From a bacterium (GTDB taxonomy: Bacteria > Patescibacteria > Paceibacteria > UBA9973): DNA of 6,303 nucleotides. The stretch is from positions 1-6,303 of the forward strand of contig JAKALG010000051.1 in the NCBI GenBank assembly GCA_021813235.1, in the 5' to 3' direction. Positions 1 through 3,842 of the stretch are shown one piece after another. The notes below the pieces were generated by a model that did no database searches, had not been told where the DNA came from, and saw only the letters and a program-made list of their open reading frames with translations. A program made the translations under genes and the position numbers. The first letter of the stretch is position 1. Each line of letters starts with the position of its first letter.

Positions 1-9
1 CTCGCCTCG

Positions 10-52
10 ATTGGTTCGTATATCCATAATTGTCAGCACAGGACGAATCAAT
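10..52. repeat. Imperfect inverted repeat at the left edge
   Basis: ATTGGTTCGT (10-19) and ACGAATCAAT (43-52) pair over 10 positions, one as G-U on the plus strand, around 23 bases. There is no gene and no T-run. It is next to the terminator and may belong to the control or packaging region of whatever lies to the left. Confidence 0.4.
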
Positions 53-54
53 AC

Positions 55-89
55 AAAAAAGACCTACCTCATCAAGGGGTAGGTTTTTA
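55..89. terminator. Strong terminator after the HNH gene, usable both ways
   Basis: ACCTACC (62-68) and GGTAGGT (78-84) form a 7-bp stem with a 9-nt loop. On the minus strand six T follow almost at once (GGTAGGTCTTTTTT), ending the HNH operon. On the plus strand five T follow (84-88), so it may also stop rightward transcription. The HNH stop TAA lies at 87-89, next to the stem. Confidence 0.85.
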
Positions 90-320
90 ATAACGCTCTT
101 TGCGTTTTCGTTCGAGGAAATCCTCGACTATCCTCACATACTTCTCCTTAGAGAGTTGGTGAGTCTTTGGTATATATGTCTCAAGTTCGGAATGACACTT
201 CCTGCATAATTCGATAGTATCTCCCGCACCGCGAAAGAAGCGTTTTGGGAAAATATGGTGCTTAGATTTGTGTCGTTCTTTCTTGTTCGTGTAAGGCAGA
301 CCGCACGCTGGGCAATTCAT
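87..320 (-). CDS. HNH endonuclease
   Basis: 77 residues. Two CxxC/CxxCH zinc knuckles (C3-PA-C6 and C39-RK-C42-H43) frame the catalytic HHIFPKRF (H21, H22), the usual HNH beta-beta-alpha-metal order. The middle Asn is not obvious; GDTIELC takes its place, so it is a variant or the role falls on another residue. H22 is the probable general base. The C-terminal 25 residues are a charged helix (YVRIVEDFLERKRKE). Small HNH nucleases like this often sit beside terminase genes, where they assist DNA packaging; others are free-standing homing enzymes. The gene follows the 55-codon gene (ATGA overlap) and ends within the stem of a terminator. Which role applies cannot be told, since the next genes lie off the window. 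Confidence 0.82.
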   Translation of the reverse strand: MNCPACGLPYTNKKERHKSKHHIFPKRFFRGAGDTIELCRKCHSELETYIPKTHQLSKEKYVRIVEDFLERKRKERY

Positions 321-484
321 AGAACCTCCACCGTTTCGATTCTGTGAGTTGTTACATTAAATGTAATGAATCTATTCCCTTTAGAAAAGAGAATGAATTT
401 GCAAGGCTTTCCTGTGTTCGATAAACCGTACTCGATTTTTTGAACCTTCCAACCTTTCGCGAGGAACTTAAGAATGGTTATCAT
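317..484 (-). CDS. Small basic protein upstream of the HNH gene, unknown function
   Basis: 55 residues from the ATG at 484, with AGAGG (495-491) six bases before it. The sequence begins MITILKFLAKGWKVQKIEYG and continues with alternating hydrophobic residues (CKFILFSKGNRFITFNVTTHRIETVEVL), as in a small beta-sheet fold. Its TGA overlaps the ATG of the HNH gene (ATGA), which together with the ribosome site argues that it is real. I recognise no family. It is probably co-transcribed with the HNH gene and may be linked to it in function, but small phage genes often are not. Confidence 0.6.
   Translation of the reverse strand: MITILKFLAKGWKVQKIEYGLSNTGKPCKFILFSKGNRFITFNVTTHRIETVEVL
325..329 (-). 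promoter_or_regulatory. Strong Shine-Dalgarno of the HNH gene
   Basis: GGAGG lies four bases before the ATG at 320 and inside the coding end of the 55-codon gene. It fixes the HNH start. Confidence 0.8.
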
Positions 485-503
485 TGGGAGCCTCTGTTTT
501 CAT
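468..503 (-). CDS. 11-codon leader frame with an ideal ribosome site
   Basis: The ATG at 503 is preceded by GGAGGT (514-509) at a 6-base spacing, the best Shine-Dalgarno in this part of the window, yet the frame stops after 11 codons (KTEAPNDNHS). Its second half overlaps the start of the 55-codon gene in another frame. It may be a leader peptide that loads ribosomes for the overlapping gene, or the stub of a longer gene cut by a frameshift. Confidence 0.35.
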   Translation of the reverse strand: MKTEAPNDNHS

Positions 504-528
504 ATCACACCTCCGTTGTTAATGTACT

Positions 529-624
529 TTATTTAACATGTTCCATTTTAGAACAGGTTCGTGCATTTTTTGCACATTCGTTAATGCACACAAGGGGAGA
601 GTGGATATTACGATTGGTTGCCAT
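529..624 (-). CDS. Possible 31-residue Cys-containing mini-protein
   Basis: The ATG at 624 opens a frame to the TAA at 529-531, with VCINECAKNARTCSKME in its second half. The three cysteines (C13, C17, C24) suggest a metal-binding knuckle of the kind found in small phage proteins. No good Shine-Dalgarno is at the right distance; GGAG is about 17 bases upstream. The frame could start further up at a CTG. The composition looks protein-like, but the length allows chance. Confidence 0.35.
   Translation of the reverse strand: MATNRNIHSPLVCINECAKNARTCSKMEHVK
561..590. promoter_or_regulatory. Operator-like cluster of GTGCA repeats
   Basis: GTGCA-TTTTT-TGCAC is a perfect inverted repeat at 561-575. 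A further TGCACA (585-590) lies ten bases beyond it. The group overlaps the 31-codon frame and lies about 60 bases before the next ribosome site. It could bind a dimeric repressor, but no promoter boxes are clear around it. Confidence 0.25.
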
Positions 625-765
625 TAGCCAACAAACGCTACTCCGTTTCAGTCTTTGTTATTGGTAATCGGGTAACTGTTAATAATCCTTTAATCCTACC
701 AATAGAACTCTACGCAGGTTGACGTACTGCTTCCCCCTTATATGCACTAATTTGTTAATACCCAC
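625..765. other. Gene-poor stretch with further inverted repeats
   Basis: No reading frame with both a start and a ribosome site is present. Inverted repeats are TATTGGTA (659-666) with TACCAATA (697-704), and AAACG (633-637) with CGTTT (644-648) around 6 bases. GCTACTCC (637-644) can also pair at distance with GGAGTAGC (790-797) inside the neighbouring RNA candidate. On the minus strand GGATTA occurs twice, 2 bases apart, near 684-696. It may be an extension of the structured RNA. Confidence 0.35.
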
Positions 766-866
766 ATAGAGAGATACTTTGGCTTGATAGGAGTAGCCGT
801 AACTCGTTTATTTATCAGAATAGCGATGCATTAACTATTCTGGCTTTCCACAAAATACCTCTCTAT
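766..866 (-). ncRNA. Candidate structured RNA closed by a 16-bp stem
   Basis: Minus-strand bases 866-851 (ATAGAGAGGTATTTTG) pair with 781-766 (CAAAGTATCTCTCTAT) over 16 consecutive positions, two of them G-U. On the plus strand these two become A-C mismatches, so the minus transcript is the better folder. Inside are CAGAATAG with CTATTCTG (842-835 and 823-816, loop 11) and GGCT with AGCC (798-795 and 784-781, sharing one base with the outer stem). The layout is a three-way junction of about 100 nt. I match it to no known RNA family. It lies just after the 78-codon gene, so it could be a 3' processing element or a small RNA of its own. Confidence 0.4.
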
Positions 867-873
867 TTAGGTG

Positions 874-1110
874 TTAAGATTTAATCTCTTTTATAGTTAT
901 GTGTTTTATTTGTTTCCTATATATCGTTTCACAATTTCTCCATCTATTATTACCCCAATAATCAGTAGCGATTGTTACTCCATCTTTTGTTTCTTTTACA
1001 AGAAGACCACAACTAAACCCTTCGATAGGAGCTAGAGATTTGTCATCTCCATCTATCGTATCAACTCCGTGAAGTGCGGAATCAATCCATTTTATTATTG
1101 CTATTTTCAT
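874..1110 (-). CDS. Small phage protein of the 'WIDSALHG...VKE' type, unknown function
   Basis: 78 residues. The order is a short beta strand with IKWIDSALHG, an acidic loop (DTIDGDD), GFSCGLLVKETKDGVTIATDY, then a basic end (YRKQIKHITIKEIKS). This order (W-x-DS near the start, a G-x-LVKE strand, a V-T-I/L-A strand, and a final strand with a basic residue) is one I know from many uncharacterised small proteins of tailed phages, with no assigned function. It looks like a compact beta-sheet protein. Its start overlaps the upstream stop (ATGA), so it is co-translated with the 58-residue protein. Its own leader has no clear Shine-Dalgarno. It is the last gene before a noncoding structured stretch. 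Confidence 0.7.
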   Translation of the reverse strand: MKIAIIKWIDSALHGVDTIDGDDKSLAPIEGFSCGLLVKETKDGVTIATDYWGNNRWRNCETIYRKQIKHITIKEIKS

Positions 1111-1120
1111 AAATAATATA
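1105..1120 (-). repeat. 16-bp direct repeat over a start codon, copy 2
   Basis: Identical to the copy at 1278-1293. Here it encodes the C-terminal IYYL and stop of the upstream gene and also supplies the ATGAAA start of the downstream gene. Confidence 0.85.
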
Positions 1121-1283
1121 TTTTAGGTATTAATTTTTTTATTTTATCTCTTAATTCTTGACCGAGTTTTATTTTTTCTTCATTATTTGAAACTCCGTGA
1201 ACTAAAGCAACCACGGTAAGGCGCCCGTTTTCTTCTTCAAGTAATCTTATATATTCTTCATATGTTTTTATCAGTTCTTTCAT
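1107..1283 (-). CDS. Small helical phage protein, unknown function
   Basis: 58 residues from the ATG at 1283. An upstream in-frame ATG at 1355 would give 82 residues, but its extra part lies inside the tRNA-Leu-like gene and reads poorly (MGSPKGTYQYARCKSFPTAL), so I reject it. The chain is charged and helical: an EEYIRLLEEENGRL segment, a short non-helical middle (ALVHGVSN), then LGQELRDKIKKLI. Many phage genomes carry small proteins of this shape between tRNA and replication or packaging genes; the function is unknown to me. The stop TGA overlaps the next ATG (ATGA), so the two are an operon. No Shine-Dalgarno precedes the start. Confidence 0.62.
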   Translation of the reverse strand: MKELIKTYEEYIRLLEEENGRLTVVALVHGVSNNEEKIKLGQELRDKIKKLIPKIYYL

Positions 1284-1293
1284 AAATAATATA
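1278..1293 (-). repeat. 16-bp direct repeat over a start codon, copy 1
   Basis: TATATTATTTATGAAA on the minus strand covers the ATG of the 58-codon gene. An identical copy covers the start of the next gene. It holds no Shine-Dalgarno; the AT-rich TATATTAT lies just before the ATG. Confidence 0.85.
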
Positions 1294-1298
1294 CTCAA

Positions 1299-1386
1299 TG
1301 CTGTTGGAAAGGATTTGCACCTTGCATATTGGTACGTTCCTTTTGGAGAACCCAACTAAAGCGTCTACCTATTCCGCCACAACAGC
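1299..1386 (-). tRNA. tRNA-Leu-like gene with abnormal anticodon arm
   Basis: 88 bases. The acceptor GCTGTTG (1386-1380) pairs perfectly with CAACAGC (1306-1300), with discriminator A at 1299. TG at 8-9 and the D-arm GCGGAATAGGTAGACGC are the typical class II leucine pattern. A variable arm CGTA-CCAA-TATG and a T-arm AAGG-TGCAAAT-CCTT follow. Two faults stand out. First, between D-arm and variable arm no 5+7+5 hairpin forms; the best is GTTC-TCCAAAAG-GAAC, which would present CAA (Leu, UUG) in an 8-nt loop after about 9 spare bases. Second, one extra base separates T-stem and acceptor. No CCA is encoded. It may be a pseudogene or an unusual functional tRNA; the Leu identity comes from overall form, not a secure anticodon. 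Confidence 0.5.
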
Positions 1387-1422
1387 ACTCAATATACTAT
1401 TTGGATAATGGACTAACAGCAC

Positions 1423-1500
1423 GTTCTAAGTGTATCTAGCATTTTTCACTTAGAACCCTACATAGGTGTCTATTGCTTGCTCTACCAAGCTAGAATTAAG
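1423..1500 (-). other. D-arm-like remnant plus 10-bp hairpin, unit D
   Basis: TAGCTTGGTAGAGCA (1492-1478) is a short tRNA D-arm motif. It follows TAGCTTAATT, so the pair looks like a normal D-arm with TAGCTT duplicated. No matching T-arm follows. Instead GTTCTAAGTG (1456-1447) and CACTTAGAAC (1432-1423) make a perfect 10-bp stem around 14 bases. TCTAGC (1494-1489) and GCTAGA (1440-1435) form a second, overlapping pairing. It may be a rearranged tRNA or another small RNA. Confidence 0.3.
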
Positions 1501-1512
1501 CTACTTCATCAC

Positions 1513-1610
1513 GTCTGATGTGTTGGATTCGAACCAACATCCTGTTAATCCACTATCGTATGATTCACTGGTGGGGAATGGGAGTGATGTATAGCCGAAC
1601 ATCTATCGCC
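1513..1610 (-). pseudogene. tRNA-like sequence with a perfect T-arm, unit C
   Basis: GTTGG-TTCGAAT-CCAAC (1538-1522) is a textbook T-arm. The following ACATCAG could pair with TAGATGT about 65 bases upstream (one mismatch, one G-U), giving a roughly 92-nt unit. That would be the length of a class II tRNA, but no D-arm or anticodon arm can be drawn inside it. A GATGT-TCGGCTAT-ACATC hairpin competes for the same 5' bases. The amino acid is unknown and the boundaries are uncertain. Confidence 0.35.
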
Positions 1611-1680
1611 TAAGCGTGCGGAGTTGAACCGCTATTGAAAATAGACAATGAGCGCTCTCCCCATCTATTCTCCTCCCCCA
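1605..1680 (-). pseudogene. tRNA-like sequence with a T-arm, unit B
   Basis: GCGG-TTCAACT-CCGC (1632-1618) is a good T-arm of 4 pairs with a consensus T-loop. Upstream, ATTG-TCTATTTT-CAAT (1649-1634) could be an anticodon hairpin, but with an 8-nt loop and no variable loop before the T-arm. GGGGAGAGCGC resembles the 3' half of a D-arm. The seven bases after the T-arm (ACGCTTA) have no 5' partner for an acceptor stem. The boundaries are approximate and no amino acid can be assigned. Confidence 0.35.
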
Positions 1681-1711
1681 TCAATGAACCATAATTTATA
1701 ATGTGCTTATG

Positions 1712-1778
1712 TTGGGGACGCAAGAGTTGAACTCGCAAACCAAATCGTAATGCCTTACAACCGGCCACCTTTTCCCCA
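1712..1778 (-). pseudogene. tRNA-Gln-like sequence with a broken anticodon arm
   Basis: The acceptor arms TGGGGAA (1778-1772) and GTCCCCA (1719-1713) pair at six of seven positions and resemble bacterial tRNA-Gln (TGGGG/CCCCA). The D-arm GCC-GGTTGTAA-GGC fits, with the GG that T-arms contact. The T-arm is canonical, GCGAG-TTCAACT-CTTGC (1736-1720). Between D and T arms only 15 bases remain. ATTTGGT resembles a loop with anticodon TTG after U33, but the 3' anticodon stem and variable loop are missing, and about 4 extra bases lie between acceptor and D stem. No CCA is encoded. I read it as a decayed or highly unusual tRNA. Confidence 0.5.
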
Positions 1779-1890
1779 TGATCCGCATCTTGTCATGAGA
1801 TGCGGAGTAAGTGAAGGTGATGAAAAGTGAAATGAAATTCTAAAAATTCATGTGAGGATTCTTGCACTCCTTCATCTCTTTTATTATAAC
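1779..1890. other. Gene-free leader before the tRNA-like cluster, with a 9-bp hairpin
   Basis: No credible reading frame is present. Minus-strand bases near 1882-1890 contain TTATAAT and those near 1835-1840 contain TAGAAT, both -10-like, but neither has a convincing -35 box. A perfect inverted repeat, TCCGCATCT (1782-1790) and AGATGCGGA (1798-1806) around a 7-nt loop, sits 3 bases upstream of the tRNA-Gln-like 5' end. No T-run follows on either strand, so it looks more like an RNA stem-loop or processing signal than a terminator. Confidence 0.4.
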
Positions 1891-1911
1891 AAACCCCCTT
1901 TCCGGGGGCTT
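1891..1911 (-). terminator. Intrinsic terminator of the structural/lysis operon
   Basis: On the minus strand AAGCCCCC, loop GGAAA, GGGGGTTT forms an 8-bp stem that starts 9 bases past the holin stop. One pair is G-U, which forms only in the minus-strand transcript, so the hairpin serves the operon above. The U-tract that follows is weak (TTTGTTATAAT), so some read-through into the tRNA-like region is possible. Confidence 0.75.
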
Positions 1912-1919
1912 GTTGATAA

Positions 1920-2159
1920 CTATATTTCCTTTCCGAGACGCCGCGCTACTCCTAGCTTTGTCTTTTCCCATACGCTAACCTGTTTAGAGATTTCTCCAAG
2001 AATAAGGCCAATAAATGCGACTATTTCTGGTGATAGATTGAGAAGGTTCAATGAATTTCCAATAATTGCAATTATCCCAGTTATAACGAGAAATAAAACA
2101 CGCCACGCCAAAGAGATTGCTCCCTTTTTTAATGCTTCTATAAATACTGGTGAGATCAT
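1920..2159 (-). CDS. Two-TM small membrane protein, holin candidate
   Basis: 79 residues. Two hydrophobic segments, about 17-40 (AWRVLFLVITGIIAIIGNSL) and 43-57 (PEIVAFIGLILGEIS), are joined by a short turn (NLLNLS). A charged, basic tail follows (KTKLGVARRLGKEI). Size, two TM helices and a charged C-terminus match class II holins, which open the inner membrane and release or activate the endolysin. It is the last gene of the operon, 30 bases after the muralytic gene, with a terminator just downstream. Start choice: the ATG at 2159 is preceded at about 20 bases by AAAGAAAAGG, which is too far to be ideal. No closer ATG, GTG or TTG is in frame, and the frame closes at a TAA at 2187-2189. No sequence-level family match is claimed. 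Confidence 0.68.
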   Translation of the reverse strand: MISPVFIEALKKGAISLAWRVLFLVITGIIAIIGNSLNLLNLSPEIVAFIGLILGEISKQVSVWEKTKLGVARRLGKEI

Positions 2160-2189
2160 GATGATAATGATTTCGCGACCTTTTCTTTA

Positions 2190-2705
2190 TTATACCACAT
2201 TGAGAAAATCCTTATACTTCCCTGTACGGTATGGAATCCAATCAGTTTTAGAGAAGTAAAGTGTCTGGCCGTCTACTATTATTTTCCCGGTTGCCCATAC
2301 TTTTGCCATAATTCGCATTGATAATTCAGGATCATTGACAACCTGATCGCTTGTCAATTTGAGTGGACGAAGATACCAGTAATCATTGAGTTGGCAAATT
2401 CCCCAGTCGCGCGAAACAACAACTCCCTTGCTTTTGTTCTCGCGGATCGCTTTTGGGTTCCAGTTTGACTCTGCAGTAATGGTGGCCATCATGTCTTTTA
2501 TCTGACCATTTGTAAGGCCCTCCTCGATACAAATGAGTTTGCATCGTCTCTGTAATCTTGTCTTTTCACTTTCTATTGGTTGTTCTGACATAGGTTGTTG
2601 AATTGGTTTTGGTGTTGTAGGTACATAATCAATGGGTTTTTCTTCTTTCTTCACGAATCCGAACAGGATCATGAGGTATTCTAGGATGAGTTTTAGCGTT
2701 TCCAT
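2190..2705 (-). CDS. Membrane-anchored SLT/lysozyme-like endolysin candidate
   Basis: 171 residues. Residues 4-18 (LKLILEYLMILFGFV) form a short hydrophobic N-terminal helix, followed by KK and a Pro/Gln/Glu-rich linker to about 48. The enzymatic part follows: residues 72-86 (MMATITAESNWNPKA) carry the ES-x-W-x-P-x-A signature of SLT and goose-type lysozyme folds, with E79 the likely catalytic acid. GICQLND at 102-108 matches the conserved G-x-x-Q-I/L strand. It would cleave the MurNAc-GlcNAc glycan strand. The N-terminal helix could be a signal-anchor (SAR-type) that holds the enzyme until membrane collapse, which is an inference. The ATG follows AGGA closely (TAGGATTATG) and lies 13 bases inside the peptidase gene. 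A tail-associated lysin is the alternative, but the holin-like gene next door favours lysis. Confidence 0.75.
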   Translation of the reverse strand: METLKLILEYLMILFGFVKKEEKPIDYVPTTPKPIQQPMSEQPIESEKTRLQRRCKLICIEEGLTNGQIKDMMATITAESNWNPKAIRENKSKGVVVSRDWGICQLNDYWYLRPLKLTSDQVVNDPELSMRIMAKVWATGKIIVDGQTLYFSKTDWIPYRTGKYKDFLNVV

Positions 2706-3517
2706 AATCCTATCACACTTCCCATTGTTTGAATGAGTTTTTGAAGTAATAAGATGAGTTTCTCAATTATAGAAATCTGTTGTGTTTTATTTTCGTCTGT
2801 GTAATCGATGTGGTACCTTTTCACGCTGGAAAATCCAAAATTCCAGTCAAGTTTCTTGTGAGTTTGATCATAGCTGTCAAAACATTTCCAATATTGTCCA
2901 TCGACATATCCGTAAATACAAATCCAGTGAGTGTCTTCCCCACCGCGAATATAATATCCATTTGGACCAATTCTCCACGCATACACAGCAGCTCCGAGAG
3001 GAGAAAGTTTCAATGCTTGTTTCATGGATTCAGGATCGCCATTCTTTACCCACTCATGAGAGACCTTGTATTTCTTGAGCCACGTAATCCCCATATTAAG
3101 AAGATCCGCGGACATTGGTTTCGGTGTGTAATATTCCTCGACACTTTTAATACTTTCCGCAAAAGGGAGCATCTCGTCTGGTATTACTCCACATTTCTTT
3201 CTTATTGTCTCTATAACCGTCTGTGGGCTGTTTCCTCCCTTCTCTGGGTTAGTTCCCGCGCAAATGCCAATATAACGCTCAGAATAGCTTGCTGGGGCAT
3301 TAAATAGCCTTCTCATAAGTATCTCAAGACATGCTGCGGTCCCATAACCACTACAATTATATGTTTCTACTCCTCTCTCACATTGAAAATCATCCGGTGG
3401 CAAAAACTTGTCCCACTGACCATCTTCTTGCAAAATTTCTTGTGACAAAGATGAGGCACCAAATATATAGTCCTCTGGCTTTCTCTCATCTTTTATATAT
3501 CCATGATTAATTTCCAT
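2693..3517 (-). CDS. Papain-fold (clan CA, C1-like) cysteine peptidase
   Basis: 274 residues. C55 (YNCSGYGTAACLEILMRR) fits the catalytic cysteine at the head of the papain helix: E65 lies ten residues after C55, as E35 does after C25 in papain. H197 (EDTHWICIYGY) fits the catalytic histidine strand and D214 (KCFDSYD) the Asn/Asp position. These are my alignments by eye. The substrate could be a structural protein during maturation, a peptidoglycan cross-link or a host protein. Residues 247-274 form an amphipathic or hydrophobic helix (ISIIEKLILLLQKLIQ) that may touch the membrane. No signal peptide is visible. The gene overlaps its upstream neighbour by 11 bases and the muralytic gene by 13, placing it in the lysis group. 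The glutamine of the oxyanion hole is not clearly placed; Q45 is a candidate. Confidence 0.72.
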   Translation of the reverse strand: MEINHGYIKDERKPEDYIFGASSLSQEILQEDGQWDKFLPPDDFQCERGVETYNCSGYGTAACLEILMRRLFNAPASYSERYIGICAGTNPEKGGNSPQTVIETIRKKCGVIPDEMLPFAESIKSVEEYYTPKPMSADLLNMGITWLKKYKVSHEWVKNGDPESMKQALKLSPLGAAVYAWRIGPNGYYIRGGEDTHWICIYGYVDGQYWKCFDSYDQTHKKLDWNFGFSSVKRYHIDYTDENKTQQISIIEKLILLLQKLIQTMGSVIGLWKR

Positions 3518-3842
3518 TATTTGTTTCTTTTATTCTTTCCCAACGTTTTATTTTAGACTGCGGGACTCCGACCGTTTCCGCTATATCAATCATTTGTTGA
3601 TTTAACAATAGATAGTTCGTATTTATCGTATTTATCGATTTATCTTGTTCAATATTTTTTGCCTCAACATTTTTAATACTTGCTTTTATTTGTACATCAC
3701 TATCTTTTAGAGAAGATACTGTTATTTCATAAACAAACCCAACCAATGTTATTATCAAGCCAATTCCAATAGTGACTAGGGATCCAATCTTAATTGCACC
3801 CCTTATCTCCCTATTTAGAACGTTCTTTATCTTTTCTTTCAT
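3507..3842 (-). CDS. Single-TM coiled-coil membrane protein (spanin- or holin-like candidate)
   Basis: 111 residues. A basic N-terminus (MKEKIKNVLNREIRGAIK) precedes one hydrophobic segment at about 20-42 (GSLVTIGIGLIITLVGFVYE). Residues 44-90 look helical and coiled-coil-prone, with isoleucine, valine and leucine spaced as in heptads (VQIKASIKNVEAKNIEQDKS). A short basic tail ends NNGN. This one-TM-plus-coiled-coil plan is shared by inner-membrane spanins, some holin-associated proteins and many unrelated phage membrane proteins, so the function is only suggested by the neighbouring lysis genes. The start overlaps the previous stop (ATGA) and the stop lies 11 bases inside the next gene. Confidence 0.7.
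   Translation of the reverse strand: MKEKIKNVLNREIRGAIKIGSLVTIGIGLIITLVGFVYEITVSSLKDSDVQIKASIKNVEAKNIEQDKSINTINTNYLLLNQQMIDIAETVGVPQSKIKRWERIKETNNGN

Noticed and set aside
1..60. Minus-strand promoter (TTGATT ... ATGGAT)
   Set aside because: The -10 box is poor and the downstream gene lies outside the window.
440..667. 75-codon plus-strand frame (MNLPTFREEL...)
   Set aside because: No ribosome site. It runs against all other genes and overlaps the 55-codon and 31-codon minus frames and the structured stretch; its composition is not protein-like.
679..765. 29-codon GTG-started minus frame ending LRRVLLVGLKDY
   Set aside because: It reads somewhat like protein, and upstream in the same frame MHRYSDK precedes a TAA. 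It has no Shine-Dalgarno, and its bases adjoin the arm of the 16-bp stem. It could be a gene remnant but I cannot support it.
1284..1355. N-terminal extension of the 58-codon gene to the ATG at 1355
   Set aside because: It lies inside the tRNA-Leu-like gene and its translation shows no domain; the internal ATG in the 16-bp repeat is the better start.
1569..1680. A single 112-nt tRNA with TGGGGGA/TTCCCCA acceptor and an encoded CCA
   Set aside because: The 7-bp pairing and the CCA are real, but the unit would contain an internal T-arm and no usable D or anticodon arms. TTCCCCA also matches TGGGGAA at 1778 equally well.
1650..1680. G-rich minus-strand run as a G-quadruplex
   Set aside because: Only two long G-tracts with a GG between; too few for a stable quadruplex.
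1852..2259. 135-codon plus-strand frame
   Set aside because: Antisense to the holin candidate, whose two hydrophobic helices explain the bases better. It also reads through the terminator hairpin.
2780..3307. Plus-strand frames of 175 and 98 codons
   Set aside because: Both are antisense to the cysteine peptidase, which has clear catalytic motifs.
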